From a virus, in IMG/VR virus record IMGVR_UViG_3300025400_000022, positions 1 to 56,895 of that record: a stretch of DNA of 56,895 nucleotides; one strand, 5' to 3'. Each line of letters begins with the position of its first letter. Within the stretch, counting starts at the first letter, position 1. The notes beneath the pieces are model-generated. The model saw only the letters and a list, made by a program, of their open reading frames with translations, did no database searches and was not told where the DNA came from. Position numbers and translations under genes: made by a program. Shown here one piece after another: positions 47,201 through 55,253 of the stretch.

Positions 47201-47863
47201 AACGTCGGTAAGGTGCATACCGGTACGCTGAGCGATGCTCATTGCGGTTTGGCTCAAGAAAGGCATGCTGTTTTGTGCGCGCCCGGCTTGAGTAATTGAT
47301 TGCGTAAGAGCAGAATTGAACGAAGCGTATTGCTTGACGGCTTCGTATGCAATACCGCCAACGGCAAAGGCACTCCACGTTGCAGCCTTCATCAACTCTG
47401 GCGTACCAAGGTTCCCGAGTTTTGTGAGAATGCTTGTTGACTCTGCGCGAGCGGTGCTTGCCGCCTTGCCCGCGGAGGCGGATTCAACATCCGCAGAAGC
47501 CATTTCACGTGAGGCAGCAGCGGCTTCGTTCAACGCAACAATAAGGCCGCGAAGTTCTTCAATCTCTTTTGCCTGAACAGCAATGGCTTCTTCTGTTGCC
47601 TTTGTGTTTGCGTCCGTAGCAACTACGTTGTCTTCGCTTGCCTTGGCAACGTCGGCCATGACTTTGGCAAGGTCGCTAATTGATTTAGTTAAGTCGCTAG
47701 AAGCAGTCGTTGCGCTGTCAAGACCTTTAACAAGGTCGGCACCGACTTTGACGTTATCGTCCATCGACGTTGACAAGTCATCAATAGAGACCTGAAGGTT
47801 CTCAATATTTTTGACCGCATCAGACGTGCGGAACTCTAGATTAAAACTTAACTGTTCGTCCAT
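44261..47863 (-). CDS. Tail tape measure protein, 1200 aa
   Basis: The longest gene of the tail run. Coiled-coil N-terminus (LQVSIDDLSTSMDDNVKVGADL, AKASEDNVVATDANTKATEE), long Ala-rich helices, hydrophobic stretches at about 625-645 (IPLVEFIGAMAGVAVVS) and 830-860 (GGLLGGPIGMLAMSTIGPML), and further helices to the end. Place between the tail chaperone and LysM protein fits. Tail length set by such a protein would be roughly 1.5 Angstrom per residue, about 180 nm, as a rule of thumb. Confidence 0.9.
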   Translation of the reverse strand: MDEQLSFNLEFRTSDAVKNIENLQVSIDDLSTSMDDNVKVGADLVKGLDSATTASSDLTKSISDLAKVMADVAKASEDNVVATDANTKATEEAIAVQAKEIEELRGLIVALNEAAAASREMASADVESASAGKAASTARAESTSILTKLGNLGTPELMKAATWSAFAVGGIAYEAVKQYASFNSALTQSITQAGRAQNSMPFLSQTAMSIAQRTGMHLTDVANIIYRVSSATANWNKGLGATNAQLAQMAQQTANLNVLGGVSGGAPSEQSARIMGAVMNANLQGVGTSAASAAAWVNASVGAGDIKQSEFISAMGRGLLASLSAHNISASSGSAFVDLLTTLGTPGSTAGQYAKTALTLMTAPSAQGSTAMSMLGINVGQLGALLQQKDGITAAAEYMRKQMQTFNPAATTLPVTEKLANGSSVVLTGRAAAEYQLEKWTSGALPKSVINAWATGHLASYTASQLGTTTSGANGAAVSGAQWQNTLQNLIITKAFGGSRSSATIDALINNVGQIAGIQQYIDTHSTAANYNKDVAIAMNTPQVQMRRIEEQVMVALVRFGKEITPIALRLGHAFADIITWLTKTKAVLIPLVEFIGAMAGVAVVSKGARLVQGFIGMFGKASGSLGRFYGKIAGGDVMDESIQRTKLGGFFASLSRNSNLFSTPADKMNLAADKMLEAAGVGGGGNPLAKLFGKGEKTALSDVEKSLLTKGEAVTKASVRQALIDAGKIEGAGRGKEAEQLIGSTLDKLRGIQGGALKEVGSFVEKTGANDIVGLAEKEGGGLLARFAGAGVGDIAGGLLGGPIGMLAMSTIGPMLMPYIAKGLGSAIGGLGHFFGGLFGGGSSGTQKPIVPIKPTGSVALGPAALNAEILNAQADMTRLSGLIGSNKATTSDYAKFYQDQQTIRNVQGQLNLFKGLSTSAASAKVIAANAANLKNWTAQATNLAWVSSSLSWARNEGGYGSNEGTVLTYASLQKQVPSLNTLPTSTQAAIKSIYAKYNGPNWSGGNQALLNDVQGVLKGTENQVKTQISQLPQSVSLTGAQNAIKNQMANDTASKSLLKQASQGNLGIGTASSVYAQLTHASISSALDSASDTRAAAAQAAAGNLAAAKALKDAAATLKAQSVAEANAATGVAQKNGLNPQNMSALASAVQTSFANAATSIGLTPSGMAQAFSSALNAPHGGLKGAVLTIIKNGTSGK

Positions 47864-47887
47864 AATTGGCCCTTATAAACAAGAAAA

Positions 47888-47911
47888 CCGCTACCCCCGT
47901 AGAGGTAGCGG
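47888..47911 (-). terminator. Hairpin between tail chaperone and tape measure
   Basis: On the minus strand CCGCTACC pairs with GGTAGCGG and is followed by TTTTC. It lies 42 bp after the frameshift product's stop and 24 bp before the tape measure start. Partial termination would lower tape-measure mRNA relative to the chaperone and tube. Confidence 0.6.
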
Positions 47912-47952
47912 CTGTCCTGCCGCCCAAGTAAATTTGTAAGCGGAGTTGGTGG

Positions 47953-48183
47953 TTAGAAAATCTTGGCTAGGTTCTTTGCGAATTCATAGCCAATTAGTTC
48001 CGCGAGAACTTTGATTTCTTCGATTTTTTCTGAATTCTTTAATTTCATTGCGCTTTGAAGCACGGCAATGCTAATCATGTAGTCTTCAGTGCCCTGGCTT
48101 AGTAGGACGTTTGGGTCCATGCCTAGGTATGCGGCATACCCCGCCGATTCAACGTAGGGGTCTTCGCGCAGGGCTTCTAGAAA
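47953..48183 (-). CDS. Tail chaperone extension, -1 frame
   Basis: A frame with no ATG at its start follows the end of the 181-aa tail chaperone in the -1 phase and runs 76 codons to TAA 47953 (FLEALREDPYVESAGYAAYL, ..., AKNLAKIF). The -1 frame is closed by TGA only 9 bases before it, so the shift must happen at ACT-TTC-TAG, by Phe-tRNA slipping from TTC to TTT beside the stop. The fused protein would have 256 aa, as in gpG-gpGT systems. Confidence 0.65.
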   Translation of the reverse strand, partial: FLEALREDPYVESAGYAAYLGMDPNVLLSQGTEDYMISIAVLQSAMKLKNSEKIEEIKVLAELIGYEFAKNLAKIF

Positions 48184-48722
48184 GTTTCGTCAGCCTCATT
48201 GTTGGCAATGTTGCTCCAACGGAACAAACGGTTTGCCGTTTCAATGAGGTCACCCTCTGCAAAGAAGGTGGCGACAACAACATCTGTGGCGCGCGCGGCT
48301 TCAATACCAAGCGCAGCGGCCATGTCCTCGTCAAAGCGCGTCCAAGGGCTGTGAGGCTCGTTGGGACGAAGCGACAACTTATTGTCCTTGTCGCCATCTA
48401 CAACAGCGTAGATACCGATGCAAGCGTCAAGAAGCATCTCAGCGTTGGCCAAGAATGACCAGTCTGTGTTCTTGTCGGCCTTTGCCTTGTTTTGATACTT
48501 CTCAATTGTCTTGCCCAGTTTCGTTGCCGAAACAGGCTTGAAGCGCAGGTAAAGTTCTGGGTTGTCCCAGCGTGGAACCTTAATGTCAATGTACAAGTCA
48601 TTAACAATTTGCTCACGGCGCTTCTTCAGCGACAGAAGGGGAGTTGCTTCCGCAGGAGCAGAGACAATCTCCCCCTCTGTTGCCGTAGAAATTTCTTGCC
48701 CGTCAATAGTAAAATCAACCAT
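48177..48722 (-). CDS. Tail assembly chaperone, 181 aa
   Basis: Position between tube and tape measure and a composition of acidic, helical segments fit the gpG-type chaperone (LSLKKRREQIVNDLYIDIKVP, then LLDACIGIYAV and FRWSNIANNEADETF). It ends at TAG 48177 where the -1 frame takes over (see 47953-48183). It would hold the tape measure during tail assembly. Confidence 0.75.
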   Translation of the reverse strand: MVDFTIDGQEISTATEGEIVSAPAEATPLLSLKKRREQIVNDLYIDIKVPRWDNPELYLRFKPVSATKLGKTIEKYQNKAKADKNTDWSFLANAEMLLDACIGIYAVVDGDKDNKLSLRPNEPHSPWTRFDEDMAAALGIEAARATDVVVATFFAEGDLIETANRLFRWSNIANNEADETF

Positions 48723-48760
48723 GTTTCCTCCAAGGTTTATAATGTTGCTAGTCTATCAGA

Positions 48761-49339
48761 CTAGATGATTGTTTGAGTGCCCCAAAGAGAAGCGCCCATT
48801 GAGGTGCTCGGCGTGGTCGAACCATCGGAGCCGACGCCGTTAGCCGTAACAAGGCCAACCGTCTCGACCGAAAGGCCAACTTCAAGCAAACGAACGCTGT
48901 TGCTGTTCGAGTCAGTACCACCAGGCATAGCCTTGTTGATGCGACCCGTGTAGACAGTGGCAGCGCCCCAGGCGTTACCGCCGTCGTCAAGGGGCTGAAC
49001 CGTGACCTGCGCAATTGAGTTACCAATCACGCTAGTAAGGTCCTGCCACAGAGCGTTGTCTGTGCCGGTGTTCCAAGCCTTTGAGATTGAAACGTCCGAG
49101 TACGTGGGGAGGGCCAAGAACGAAATCTCGGGACCCATGCCGCCGGGACGATGCTTGTTGATTGTGCTCTGCACGTCGCCGCCGCTGAACTTGTCGAACG
49201 TTACGGATGCGTTTGCAGCAAGGTTGCTCGAGAAGGTAACGTTGGAAGGCGCCGTAAGAATGCTGAGCGACACAAGAAACTGCTGCTCGGAACCAAAGTA
49301 CGTAGGTGTCCCTGCGTTGGTGTAATTTGTTGATGACAT
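48761..49339 (-). CDS. Tail tube protein, 192 aa
   Basis: Directly after the sheath gene, with typical size. Beta-rich with EQQFLVSLSILTAPSNVTFSS, SFLALPTYSDVSISKAW, and VTVQPLDDGGNAWGAATVYTGRI. It forms the inner tube of a contractile tail. ATG after AAGGAAAACAA. Confidence 0.85.
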   Translation of the reverse strand: MSSTNYTNAGTPTYFGSEQQFLVSLSILTAPSNVTFSSNLAANASVTFDKFSGGDVQSTINKHRPGGMGPEISFLALPTYSDVSISKAWNTGTDNALWQDLTSVIGNSIAQVTVQPLDDGGNAWGAATVYTGRINKAMPGGTDSNSNSVRLLEVGLSVETVGLVTANGVGSDGSTTPSTSMGASLWGTQTII

Positions 49340-49365
49340 TTGTTTTCCTTAAAGGCTAGTTCTGA

Positions 49366-50910
49366 TTATTGGGGAAGCGTAGCGGTTACGGCGTACTTGG
49401 CAATGCTGATGTTCACAAACTCACCGAATGGCGACATTTTGAGGCTCACAACAGCGTTGATTTGACCGGCCTGAATGGTGGCAGGGGTGTTGACCGTTGG
49501 GCCAACGTTGACCACGTAGGCGCTGCCGGCTGTTGGGCCGTACAGGCTTCCGCGCAGCCAGTATGCCTGGCACTGAGCGCCGAGGGCACCCGACAACTTC
49601 GAGAACAACTGTCCCTTGCCGTCGATTTCCTGGAACACGTATCCTTCTGCGATGGCGTCGAACTGCTTGACAACCTGCATGCGGAAGCGCACGTTGCTGA
49701 AGTAAATCCAAGCAGGGTTCACGGCAGCGGAGCGGAAGCCATAGATGCAGATTGTGCCAACGTTAGGTACGTTACGAACAACGTTCACACCGGCAGAGTT
49801 CAGGGTGCCGCGGTCGGCGGCGCTGTAAACTTGAGTAACACCAGTCACGTACGAGGCGGCACCGTTGACCAAACCAGCGGCAGGCACGTTTGAGTCGTGT
49901 CCAGCGTCGGTCTGTGCAATCTTGGCGGCAGCCAAAGCAACAGGGGCGACTGTGCGAGTAAACGCGTAGGGGTTTGTTGCCGAGGGGTTGGTGTTGACGT
50001 TACCGGGGGTCAGCAGCCAAGGTCCGAAAAACGCGGCGTACGAAGGGTCGGTAACGCTCGAGTTGCCCTGGAAGGTCGACACGGCGGAAGCAACGGTGGT
50101 TGCGGTGGCCGAGTTGGGCGCGTCCAGCAAGGCGACACGGTTAAAGGCAGCGGCGTGGTTAGCAAGGCTAACGTACATTGCAGCGTCGGTGTTACCGGGG
50201 TACGAAACCTGACCGGGACCGTAGGCTTCGGTGATTGAAGCAAGAGCGGCTGTAACGTCAACGTCGACAACAGCAACGTCCGTACCACCGGTCATGTAAA
50301 CAACGAGAGGCGCGGCGGTTGTGGTCGGCAGTGTCGAAGCACCGGCAGACGAGGCGGCGCTAACAAGGCCCTGATAAAGAGGCAGCGAGTTAATCCAGTT
50401 GATAATGTCGGTGTCACCAGAAAGACCAGTGATTGAAGCGTTGATGTTTCCGTTGTACGCAATTGTGGCGCTGTAGTTACCGGCTGAAATGTAGTTAACG
50501 GTAACGATAACACCGTTGGCGGCGGCGCTTGACGAGTTAGCCCATGTTCCCTTACCGCTAGCGGTAAGAGTCCAGGCACCACCAGTTGTGCCGGAAGTGG
50601 CGGCAACACCGGTCGAAGTGGGCTGAACGCGGACTACGTAAGCCTGCATGCCGCCTTCACGGAAATACGTGTCAAGGGCGTCGTACAGCAATGTGCTGTT
50701 TACGTTGGCGGTTGTGTAGCGACCAGTAATCTGACCGTTCACAATCTGACCGAACACGGCGTTAAAGTCGTTCATTGACTGAACGGGGACCGGAATGTTG
50801 GCAGGACCGGCGGCAACACCAAGTGCAAACCAAGTACCCGTGGGGTTTTGGACTGCAACATTGGCGGCATTAGCGGTCACTGTAACATAAGTGCCTGGGG
50901 CTTGAGCCAT
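49366..50910 (-). CDS. Tail sheath protein, 514 aa
   Basis: N-terminal APGTYVTVTANAANVAVQNPTGTWFALGVAAG and the conserved loop MNDFNAVFGQ; then VNWINSLPLY-like and GTDVAVVDVDVTAAL segments; C-terminal VNVVRNVPNVGTICIYGFRS, FSNVRFRMQVVKQFDAIAEGYVFQEIDGKGQLFSKL match the sheath C-terminal fold that interlocks with neighbours. Defines the phage as a myovirus. (Motifs given in pieces.). Confidence 0.9.
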   Translation of the reverse strand: MAQAPGTYVTVTANAANVAVQNPTGTWFALGVAAGPANIPVPVQSMNDFNAVFGQIVNGQITGRYTTANVNSTLLYDALDTYFREGGMQAYVVRVQPTSTGVAATSGTTGGAWTLTASGKGTWANSSSAAANGVIVTVNYISAGNYSATIAYNGNINASITGLSGDTDIINWINSLPLYQGLVSAASSAGASTLPTTTAAPLVVYMTGGTDVAVVDVDVTAALASITEAYGPGQVSYPGNTDAAMYVSLANHAAAFNRVALLDAPNSATATTVASAVSTFQGNSSVTDPSYAAFFGPWLLTPGNVNTNPSATNPYAFTRTVAPVALAAAKIAQTDAGHDSNVPAAGLVNGAASYVTGVTQVYSAADRGTLNSAGVNVVRNVPNVGTICIYGFRSAAVNPAWIYFSNVRFRMQVVKQFDAIAEGYVFQEIDGKGQLFSKLSGALGAQCQAYWLRGSLYGPTAGSAYVVNVGPTVNTPATIQAGQINAVVSLKMSPFGEFVNISIAKYAVTATLPQ

Positions 50911-51164
50911 TAGATTTCTCCTGTGCTAGTTGAAACAGTTTCCTGATTCTTAGAATTTTTTGTTGTTGTGGCGGCCTTTGGTGCTACTTCTTGAACCGGC
51001 GCTTCGACTACGGGCGTAGGGACAATAGTGGCTTGACCATTTGAGATAAGGTCCTCAATAACCGGCGTCTGATTGACAGTGTGGATTTCTCCTTGTGCCA
51101 TCGGTTGCCCCAAGTCGTCAAATACTACATAGTTCGACTGGATTAGAATTGTGATTTGATTCAT
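50910..51164 (-). CDS. Small tail-region protein, 84 aa
   Basis: Beta-strand start (ITILIQSNYVVFDDLGQP) and a disordered Pro/Val/Thr-rich tail. TAATG overlap with the sheath gene, ATGA overlap upstream. Function unknown. Confidence 0.6.
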   Translation of the reverse strand: MNQITILIQSNYVVFDDLGQPMAQGEIHTVNQTPVIEDLISNGQATIVPTPVVEAPVQEVAPKAATTTKNSKNQETVSTSTGEI

Positions 51165-51796
51165 AGCGATTCTTTCTCGACGGTAATGTTGTACGTTTCC
51201 ACTTCTGGCAACGGCGCTGGGGCCGCTGTAGAGGGAGCAGGAACACCACCAAAGATGTTCATTACATTGCCGATGGTAACCAAGAAACGAATGTGCGATA
51301 CGCCGGTTGTTCGACCGGAACTGTGTTCGCCTTCAAGGTATTCTTCGCCCACCCAAATAGTGCTTTCGGCAAGACCGCCGAGGGCACGATTTTGAACAAT
51401 GCAGGTACGGATACAGGACGCATACGCCTGTGTAAGTGCTTCTGTTTCTTGCCAGTCGGTTGTACCATAAATGTACACCATAACGTCAACGTGAAAGTGA
51501 GCACGAACATTGTTTTGGTAAATCTCTGGTTGCCCGGCTGTGCCAGGAACCGTTACTAACACTGCTGCCTTTGCGTTGCGGGGCAGTGTGCGATAATCGG
51601 GGCGGTGGCGATATTCAAAAGGAACGGCAAGAACGTTACTTCCAATTGCACGATTGAATTCGGCAATGTAAGTTGGAAACCACGTCTGAAGCGTGTTGTA
51701 AAAAGCCTCTTGAACTGAATGACCGCCGTAGACCGGACCGTAAGCATCGCCAAGGTCTGTCATGGACCAATTTGTCCACCACTCTTTGTTTGCCAT
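51161..51796 (-). CDS. Tail terminator/neck-like protein, 211 aa
   Basis: Alpha/beta: SVQEAFYNTLQTWFPTYIAEFNRAI, AAVLVTVPGTAG, HFHVDVMVYIYGTTDWQETEALTQAY. The layout (helix, strands, long helix) and location before the sheath fit tail-completion proteins; no direct motif. Confidence 0.65.
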   Translation of the reverse strand: MANKEWWTNWSMTDLGDAYGPVYGGHSVQEAFYNTLQTWFPTYIAEFNRAIGSNVLAVPFEYRHRPDYRTLPRNAKAAVLVTVPGTAGQPEIYQNNVRAHFHVDVMVYIYGTTDWQETEALTQAYASCIRTCIVQNRALGGLAESTIWVGEEYLEGEHSSGRTTGVSHIRFLVTIGNVMNIFGGVPAPSTAAPAPLPEVETYNITVEKESL

Positions 51797-52545
51797 TAGT
51801 AGCCCCTCTTACCAAGTCTTCCGCCGCCAAGGAATGTTGACTGCTGTTCGTATTTGGGAATGCCGCGACCACTGTGAATAATGTGGCTTTCACCAAAAGT
51901 GCGAAGGCCCGCCTTGCGACGTTCCATTCGACGTTCGTACTTGCGGAGTTCCGCTTTAACGTCTTCACGACGCCAAGTGTTAGAAGGAATGTTAACCTTT
52001 TTGCGGTCAACTTCTTTTCCTGCGCCTTCAAGCACGTAGACTTTAATAATTTTGTTAGCGATTTTAACAAACGCTGGTGTGATGGTAACAATTTCACGCT
52101 TAGGGTTTTGGCCTAATCCGTGTTGGTGAAACTCACCATAGTTGCGACCATGAGAATAACCCCTGGGCGCTTCCCGGGTTGGGTCAATAATCATCTTTAC
52201 CGCTTTAACCCCAACATAATCTAGTTCGGGATTAGATGCGGCTCGAGCAAGATAACCAAAATTCAAAAGGGTTTGGTCGGTGTTTTTGTTTCCGCCCTCA
52301 GAATTGCGATTATACCCTTGCTCCTTGCTAATAGGAGTCCATGCTTTATTAATGCCAAATTCAGGAGCAAAACCGCCATCAAGAAAACGTTGCGCTTCCA
52401 TGAGGCCAAACTCTGCAACAATTGAGTTTAGTGCCGGCTGTGGGTCTTCAAGGCGTTCCTTGATAATGTCAAGCCGGGCTGCAAAATTAGCGAAGTTTTT
52501 TTCCGATTTAGACGTTTTGCCGTAAACAATTGTCTTAACTGGCAT
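51796..52545 (-). CDS. Virion morphogenesis/neck protein (gpG/HK97 gp10-like), 249 aa
   Basis: ATG 52545 (MPVKTIVYG) starts in a TAATG overlap. Pattern: FANFAARLDIIKERLEDPQPAL, AEFGLMEAQRFLDGG, then ARAASN..., RGYSHGRNYGEFHQHGLGQNPKREIV. The Y-x-x-x-H-Q-x-G motif near P-R-E is characteristic of the phage virion morphogenesis family. The C-terminus is very basic (KYERRMERRKAG). Confidence 0.75.
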   Translation of the reverse strand: MPVKTIVYGKTSKSEKNFANFAARLDIIKERLEDPQPALNSIVAEFGLMEAQRFLDGGFAPEFGINKAWTPISKEQGYNRNSEGGNKNTDQTLLNFGYLARAASNPELDYVGVKAVKMIIDPTREAPRGYSHGRNYGEFHQHGLGQNPKREIVTITPAFVKIANKIIKVYVLEGAGKEVDRKKVNIPSNTWRREDVKAELRKYERRMERRKAGLRTFGESHIIHSGRGIPKYEQQSTFLGGGRLGKRGY

Positions 52546-53231
52546 TAACCACGTACCCAAGGCCCAATTAGACTGTTAATTTGCTTGTCTATGTCGTCAA
52601 GGTTCATCTCGCGACGGGTTTGTGGTTCAAATTCAAGCATAATAAATTTAGCGGCTTGGAACAAGCACGCACGTCGCAATGACGGTGGAATGCCGTTTGT
52701 ATAACCGCCGTCATAAACAACTTCAATTCGTGAGCCCTCGGGGGCAAATGTACCTAGTCGAATCCAAACGTGACCGTCGGTTACGTCTGGGCCGCGGACG
52801 CCACCATGATTAAAGTCAATTGGCTGGTAGTCACCATAGGTACGGTAAATGGTCATGGACTGAATGTTGTAAGTCCATAGTTCAGGGTATGCCGGCGCGT
52901 GCTGGTCAAGCCAAAAGTGGCGGACGAGCGTTGAGGCGCCAAGTGCAATAGCCTGTGACATGCCCAATGAACCAAAAATGTCCATCGGCATGTCGGCGTT
53001 GTTGCCGTACTCACCTGGGTCAATCCCAAAGAGACGGTCTTGGTAAATGTGCCCCTTGAAAGGAGCAAGACGACGACCTGTAAGGTCTTCAAGGTGGGCA
53101 GTTGCCTCAACAAGAATGTCCGCAATAGTTGTCGCATCCAAGTCAACAACCAATTCAGGATAGCGCTTTGAGAACTCGGCAACCGTGGCAAGAGCAACGG
53201 GGTCCGAATATTGTGACCCGTTATTTGCCAT
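52545..53231 (-). CDS. Head-tail connector (gp6-like), 228 aa
   Basis: Helical N-terminus with ATVAEFSKRYPELVVDLDATTIADILVEATAHLEDLTGRRLAP (as separate motifs), a pattern seen in gp6-type adaptors, followed by beta strands and a C-terminal helix (LRRACLFQAAKFIMLEFEPQT). Placed right after the capsid genes. Confidence 0.75.
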   Translation of the reverse strand: MANNGSQYSDPVALATVAEFSKRYPELVVDLDATTIADILVEATAHLEDLTGRRLAPFKGHIYQDRLFGIDPGEYGNNADMPMDIFGSLGMSQAIALGASTLVRHFWLDQHAPAYPELWTYNIQSMTIYRTYGDYQPIDFNHGGVRGPDVTDGHVWIRLGTFAPEGSRIEVVYDGGYTNGIPPSLRRACLFQAAKFIMLEFEPQTRREMNLDDIDKQINSLIGPWVRG

Positions 53232-53238
53232 GGTATAC

Positions 53239-53547
53239 CTATTCCTTTGTTGCGCGTCGCTTAGTTGGTGATGTTGCTTCTAAGGCATCTGAGAGGTCGT
53301 CTCCGACCTTCTCTTCAGCGGCAGGTGCCTCGGGGGCTGCCTTTTTGGTAACGACCTTTTCGACCGCTTCCTTTACTTCTTCTTCGGCCTTCTTCAATTC
53401 TTTTTCAACAACGAAGAATAGTTTTCCGGGAATGGCAAGAAGTTCTTGGGCCAACTGAGGGTGAATCTCAATGGCGCCTTCCGCTCCTGCTTTTTCCCAA
53501 ACCAGTCCGGCAGCGCCGCCTGGCTCGTTCTTTGCAAGCAAAGTCAT
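53239..53547 (-). CDS. Small head protein with helical tail, 102 aa
   Basis: ATG 53547 follows AAAGG by seven bases. Short beta part (MTLLAKNEPGGAAGLVWEKAG, EIHPQLAQELLAIPGKLFFVVE) and a charged helix with a disordered basic end. Could be a head decoration or neck protein; no named family. Confidence 0.65.
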   Translation of the reverse strand: MTLLAKNEPGGAAGLVWEKAGAEGAIEIHPQLAQELLAIPGKLFFVVEKELKKAEEEVKEAVEKVVTKKAAPEAPAAEEKVGDDLSDALEATSPTKRRATKE

Positions 53548-53573
53548 TTTAAACCTTTCGGGAAATCCAGCGC

Positions 53574-53608
53574 GGCGGGCGGGGGAGGAACGAGGGGCCC
53601 CGCCCGCC
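53574..53608 (-). terminator. GC-rich hairpin after the capsid gene
   Basis: An 11-pair stem, GGCGGGCGGGG with CCCCGCCCGCC (53574-53584/53598-53608), lies between the capsid gene and the next gene. There is no T-run, so it may act by RNA stabilisation or partial termination, giving more capsid mRNA. Confidence 0.5.
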
Positions 53609-53655
53609 ACACTAGAATTGTGTGCTACTTAAACCGTAACCACACGTTGACTAAA

Positions 53656-55203
53656 TTAGTCAACAATGAAGTTAGGCGTGTACGACGTGTTGGTAGGCAG
53701 GATGCCGTTACCAGCGGTGCTGTCGAGAGCAGCCTTGACATTAGCCAAGCGACCGATGTACTTCGGAGCGCGAACGGCGAGCGTGGTGTCCGCAACGAAT
53801 GCGAACGGCAGGCTGTCGGGCGAAGCAGTGGTCGGGAACACGTTCACTGGCTGCATCTCACGGACGTGAGGACGAACGATGTAGTTCGGGTCACGTGACA
53901 TGAGGTAGATGCTCTGCTCACCGTTGGCGGTCAGAGGGTTCAGGCCAGTGTTGGCGTAGAAGTAGCCCGATGAGGCGGACGTAGCGTGCGTGCCGTCAGT
54001 TGCAACAAGGCCAGCGCCGTTGTCCACAATCTGAGTGACAGGCCAGATGTTGCCCGACGAGTCGAGGTAGTTGGCGTCAACCATACCGACGAGGGTGTAG
54101 GCCGTGTTGGCAGGCGACGAACCGGTAGCGCGGTACACCTTGTAGTGGGTAGGCTGAGCGCCTTCAGGACCAACTGGGGTCGAGAAGGTCAGCGTAACGT
54201 TACCGGCACCAGCAAGAGTTGCGGTAGCGGCGGTCGAGCCCTGGATTTCACCGAAGCGAGCGATAACTGCCGACACAACGTAGTTGTATGTAGCAGCGGC
54301 AAGCGTACCAGTAGCAGTCGAGCCAGTTGCAACAACTGTGACCATCTTGTTGGTACGAGGCGAAAGGAAGGACGACTTCACGATTGGAACGCCACGGTAT
54401 GTGGGAACAATCAAACCGGAAGAAATCTCAACCTGGTCGACAAAGCGCTGCTGGTTGATGAGCAACTGCGACAGACGGCTGTTAGCAGCGGGGGACATGA
54501 CGAACATCCACTCCGAGTTCTCGACGGGCTCAGCGACGTTCGATTCAACGAGGTCGATGAGGAGGTCAAGACCACCAAGTGAAAGTTGAGCGCCACCAGC
54601 GTTGATAGCGTTCTGGTCTACGCCGTCAGTCCACGGGCTGTAGTTGGGAGCACCCCAACCGGCTGTGCCCGAAGCGCCGCCGTAGTTGTCAATTGTTCCG
54701 CCACCGATGCCCTGTGTAGGACCGCCGGTTGGGGACGAAGTAAATGATGCACAGATGACGTCAAGACCGTCAAACTGAGGGTATGGGCCCTTTGTTGTGG
54801 GCAGTTCAGCACCCCAGATAAGCGCCGTTTCCATGTCCCAGTACAAACCACGGGCAGCGCCCTCGATTTCACGGGCACGGAGGTCACCAATCAGGTCTGC
54901 GGTAACAGCCTGTGAGTAACCCGTGACAGCACCAACGCTTTGGAGCAGACGAATCTGAAAGTTCTCCTGGGCGTAGTTAGAGGTTGAAACAGCGCGAGCA
55001 CCACCGTCGGTGACAAAGCCACCAGAAGGCAACTGTGTGCGCTTGTTGAAGTAGTAAACTGTTGAGCCCCACTTGACCGTAGGCAGTGCGCGGACCAGTG
55101 GCGCGTAGCGGCGCTGGTACTCGAGCAATACAGGGTCAATTTGCTTCTGTACGAGTGCAGCAGCACCCGCGGCAGTAAGGGCCTCTTCCAAATCGTTAGC
55201 CAT
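53656..55203 (-). CDS. Major capsid protein with inserted Ig/FN3-like domain, 515 aa
   Basis: HK97-type features: N-terminal helix (VQKQIDPVLLEYQRRYAPLVRALPT), WGSTVYYFNKRTQLP, an RAREIEGAARGLYWDMETALIWG helix region, and the P-domain/axial part (EWMFVMSPAANSRLSQLLINQ, GLIVPTYRGVPIVKSSFL). Residues ~295-410 form an extra beta domain (YNYVVSAVIARFGEIQG, NVTLTFSTPVGPEGAQPTHYKVYRA), the fibronectin/Ig pattern. The fold then resumes with NGEQSIYLMSRDP. The domain is probably displayed on the shell. Confidence 0.85.
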   Translation of the reverse strand: MANDLEEALTAAGAAALVQKQIDPVLLEYQRRYAPLVRALPTVKWGSTVYYFNKRTQLPSGGFVTDGGARAVSTSNYAQENFQIRLLQSVGAVTGYSQAVTADLIGDLRAREIEGAARGLYWDMETALIWGAELPTTKGPYPQFDGLDVICASFTSSPTGGPTQGIGGGTIDNYGGASGTAGWGAPNYSPWTDGVDQNAINAGGAQLSLGGLDLLIDLVESNVAEPVENSEWMFVMSPAANSRLSQLLINQQRFVDQVEISSGLIVPTYRGVPIVKSSFLSPRTNKMVTVVATGSTATGTLAAATYNYVVSAVIARFGEIQGSTAATATLAGAGNVTLTFSTPVGPEGAQPTHYKVYRATGSSPANTAYTLVGMVDANYLDSSGNIWPVTQIVDNGAGLVATDGTHATSASSGYFYANTGLNPLTANGEQSIYLMSRDPNYIVRPHVREMQPVNVFPTTASPDSLPFAFVADTTLAVRAPKYIGRLANVKAALDSTAGNGILPTNTSYTPNFIVD

Positions 55204-55253
55204 GGCTAATTCTCCTTAAATATTTTGGATAGGTTGGTTGGGTAATACTTTGC

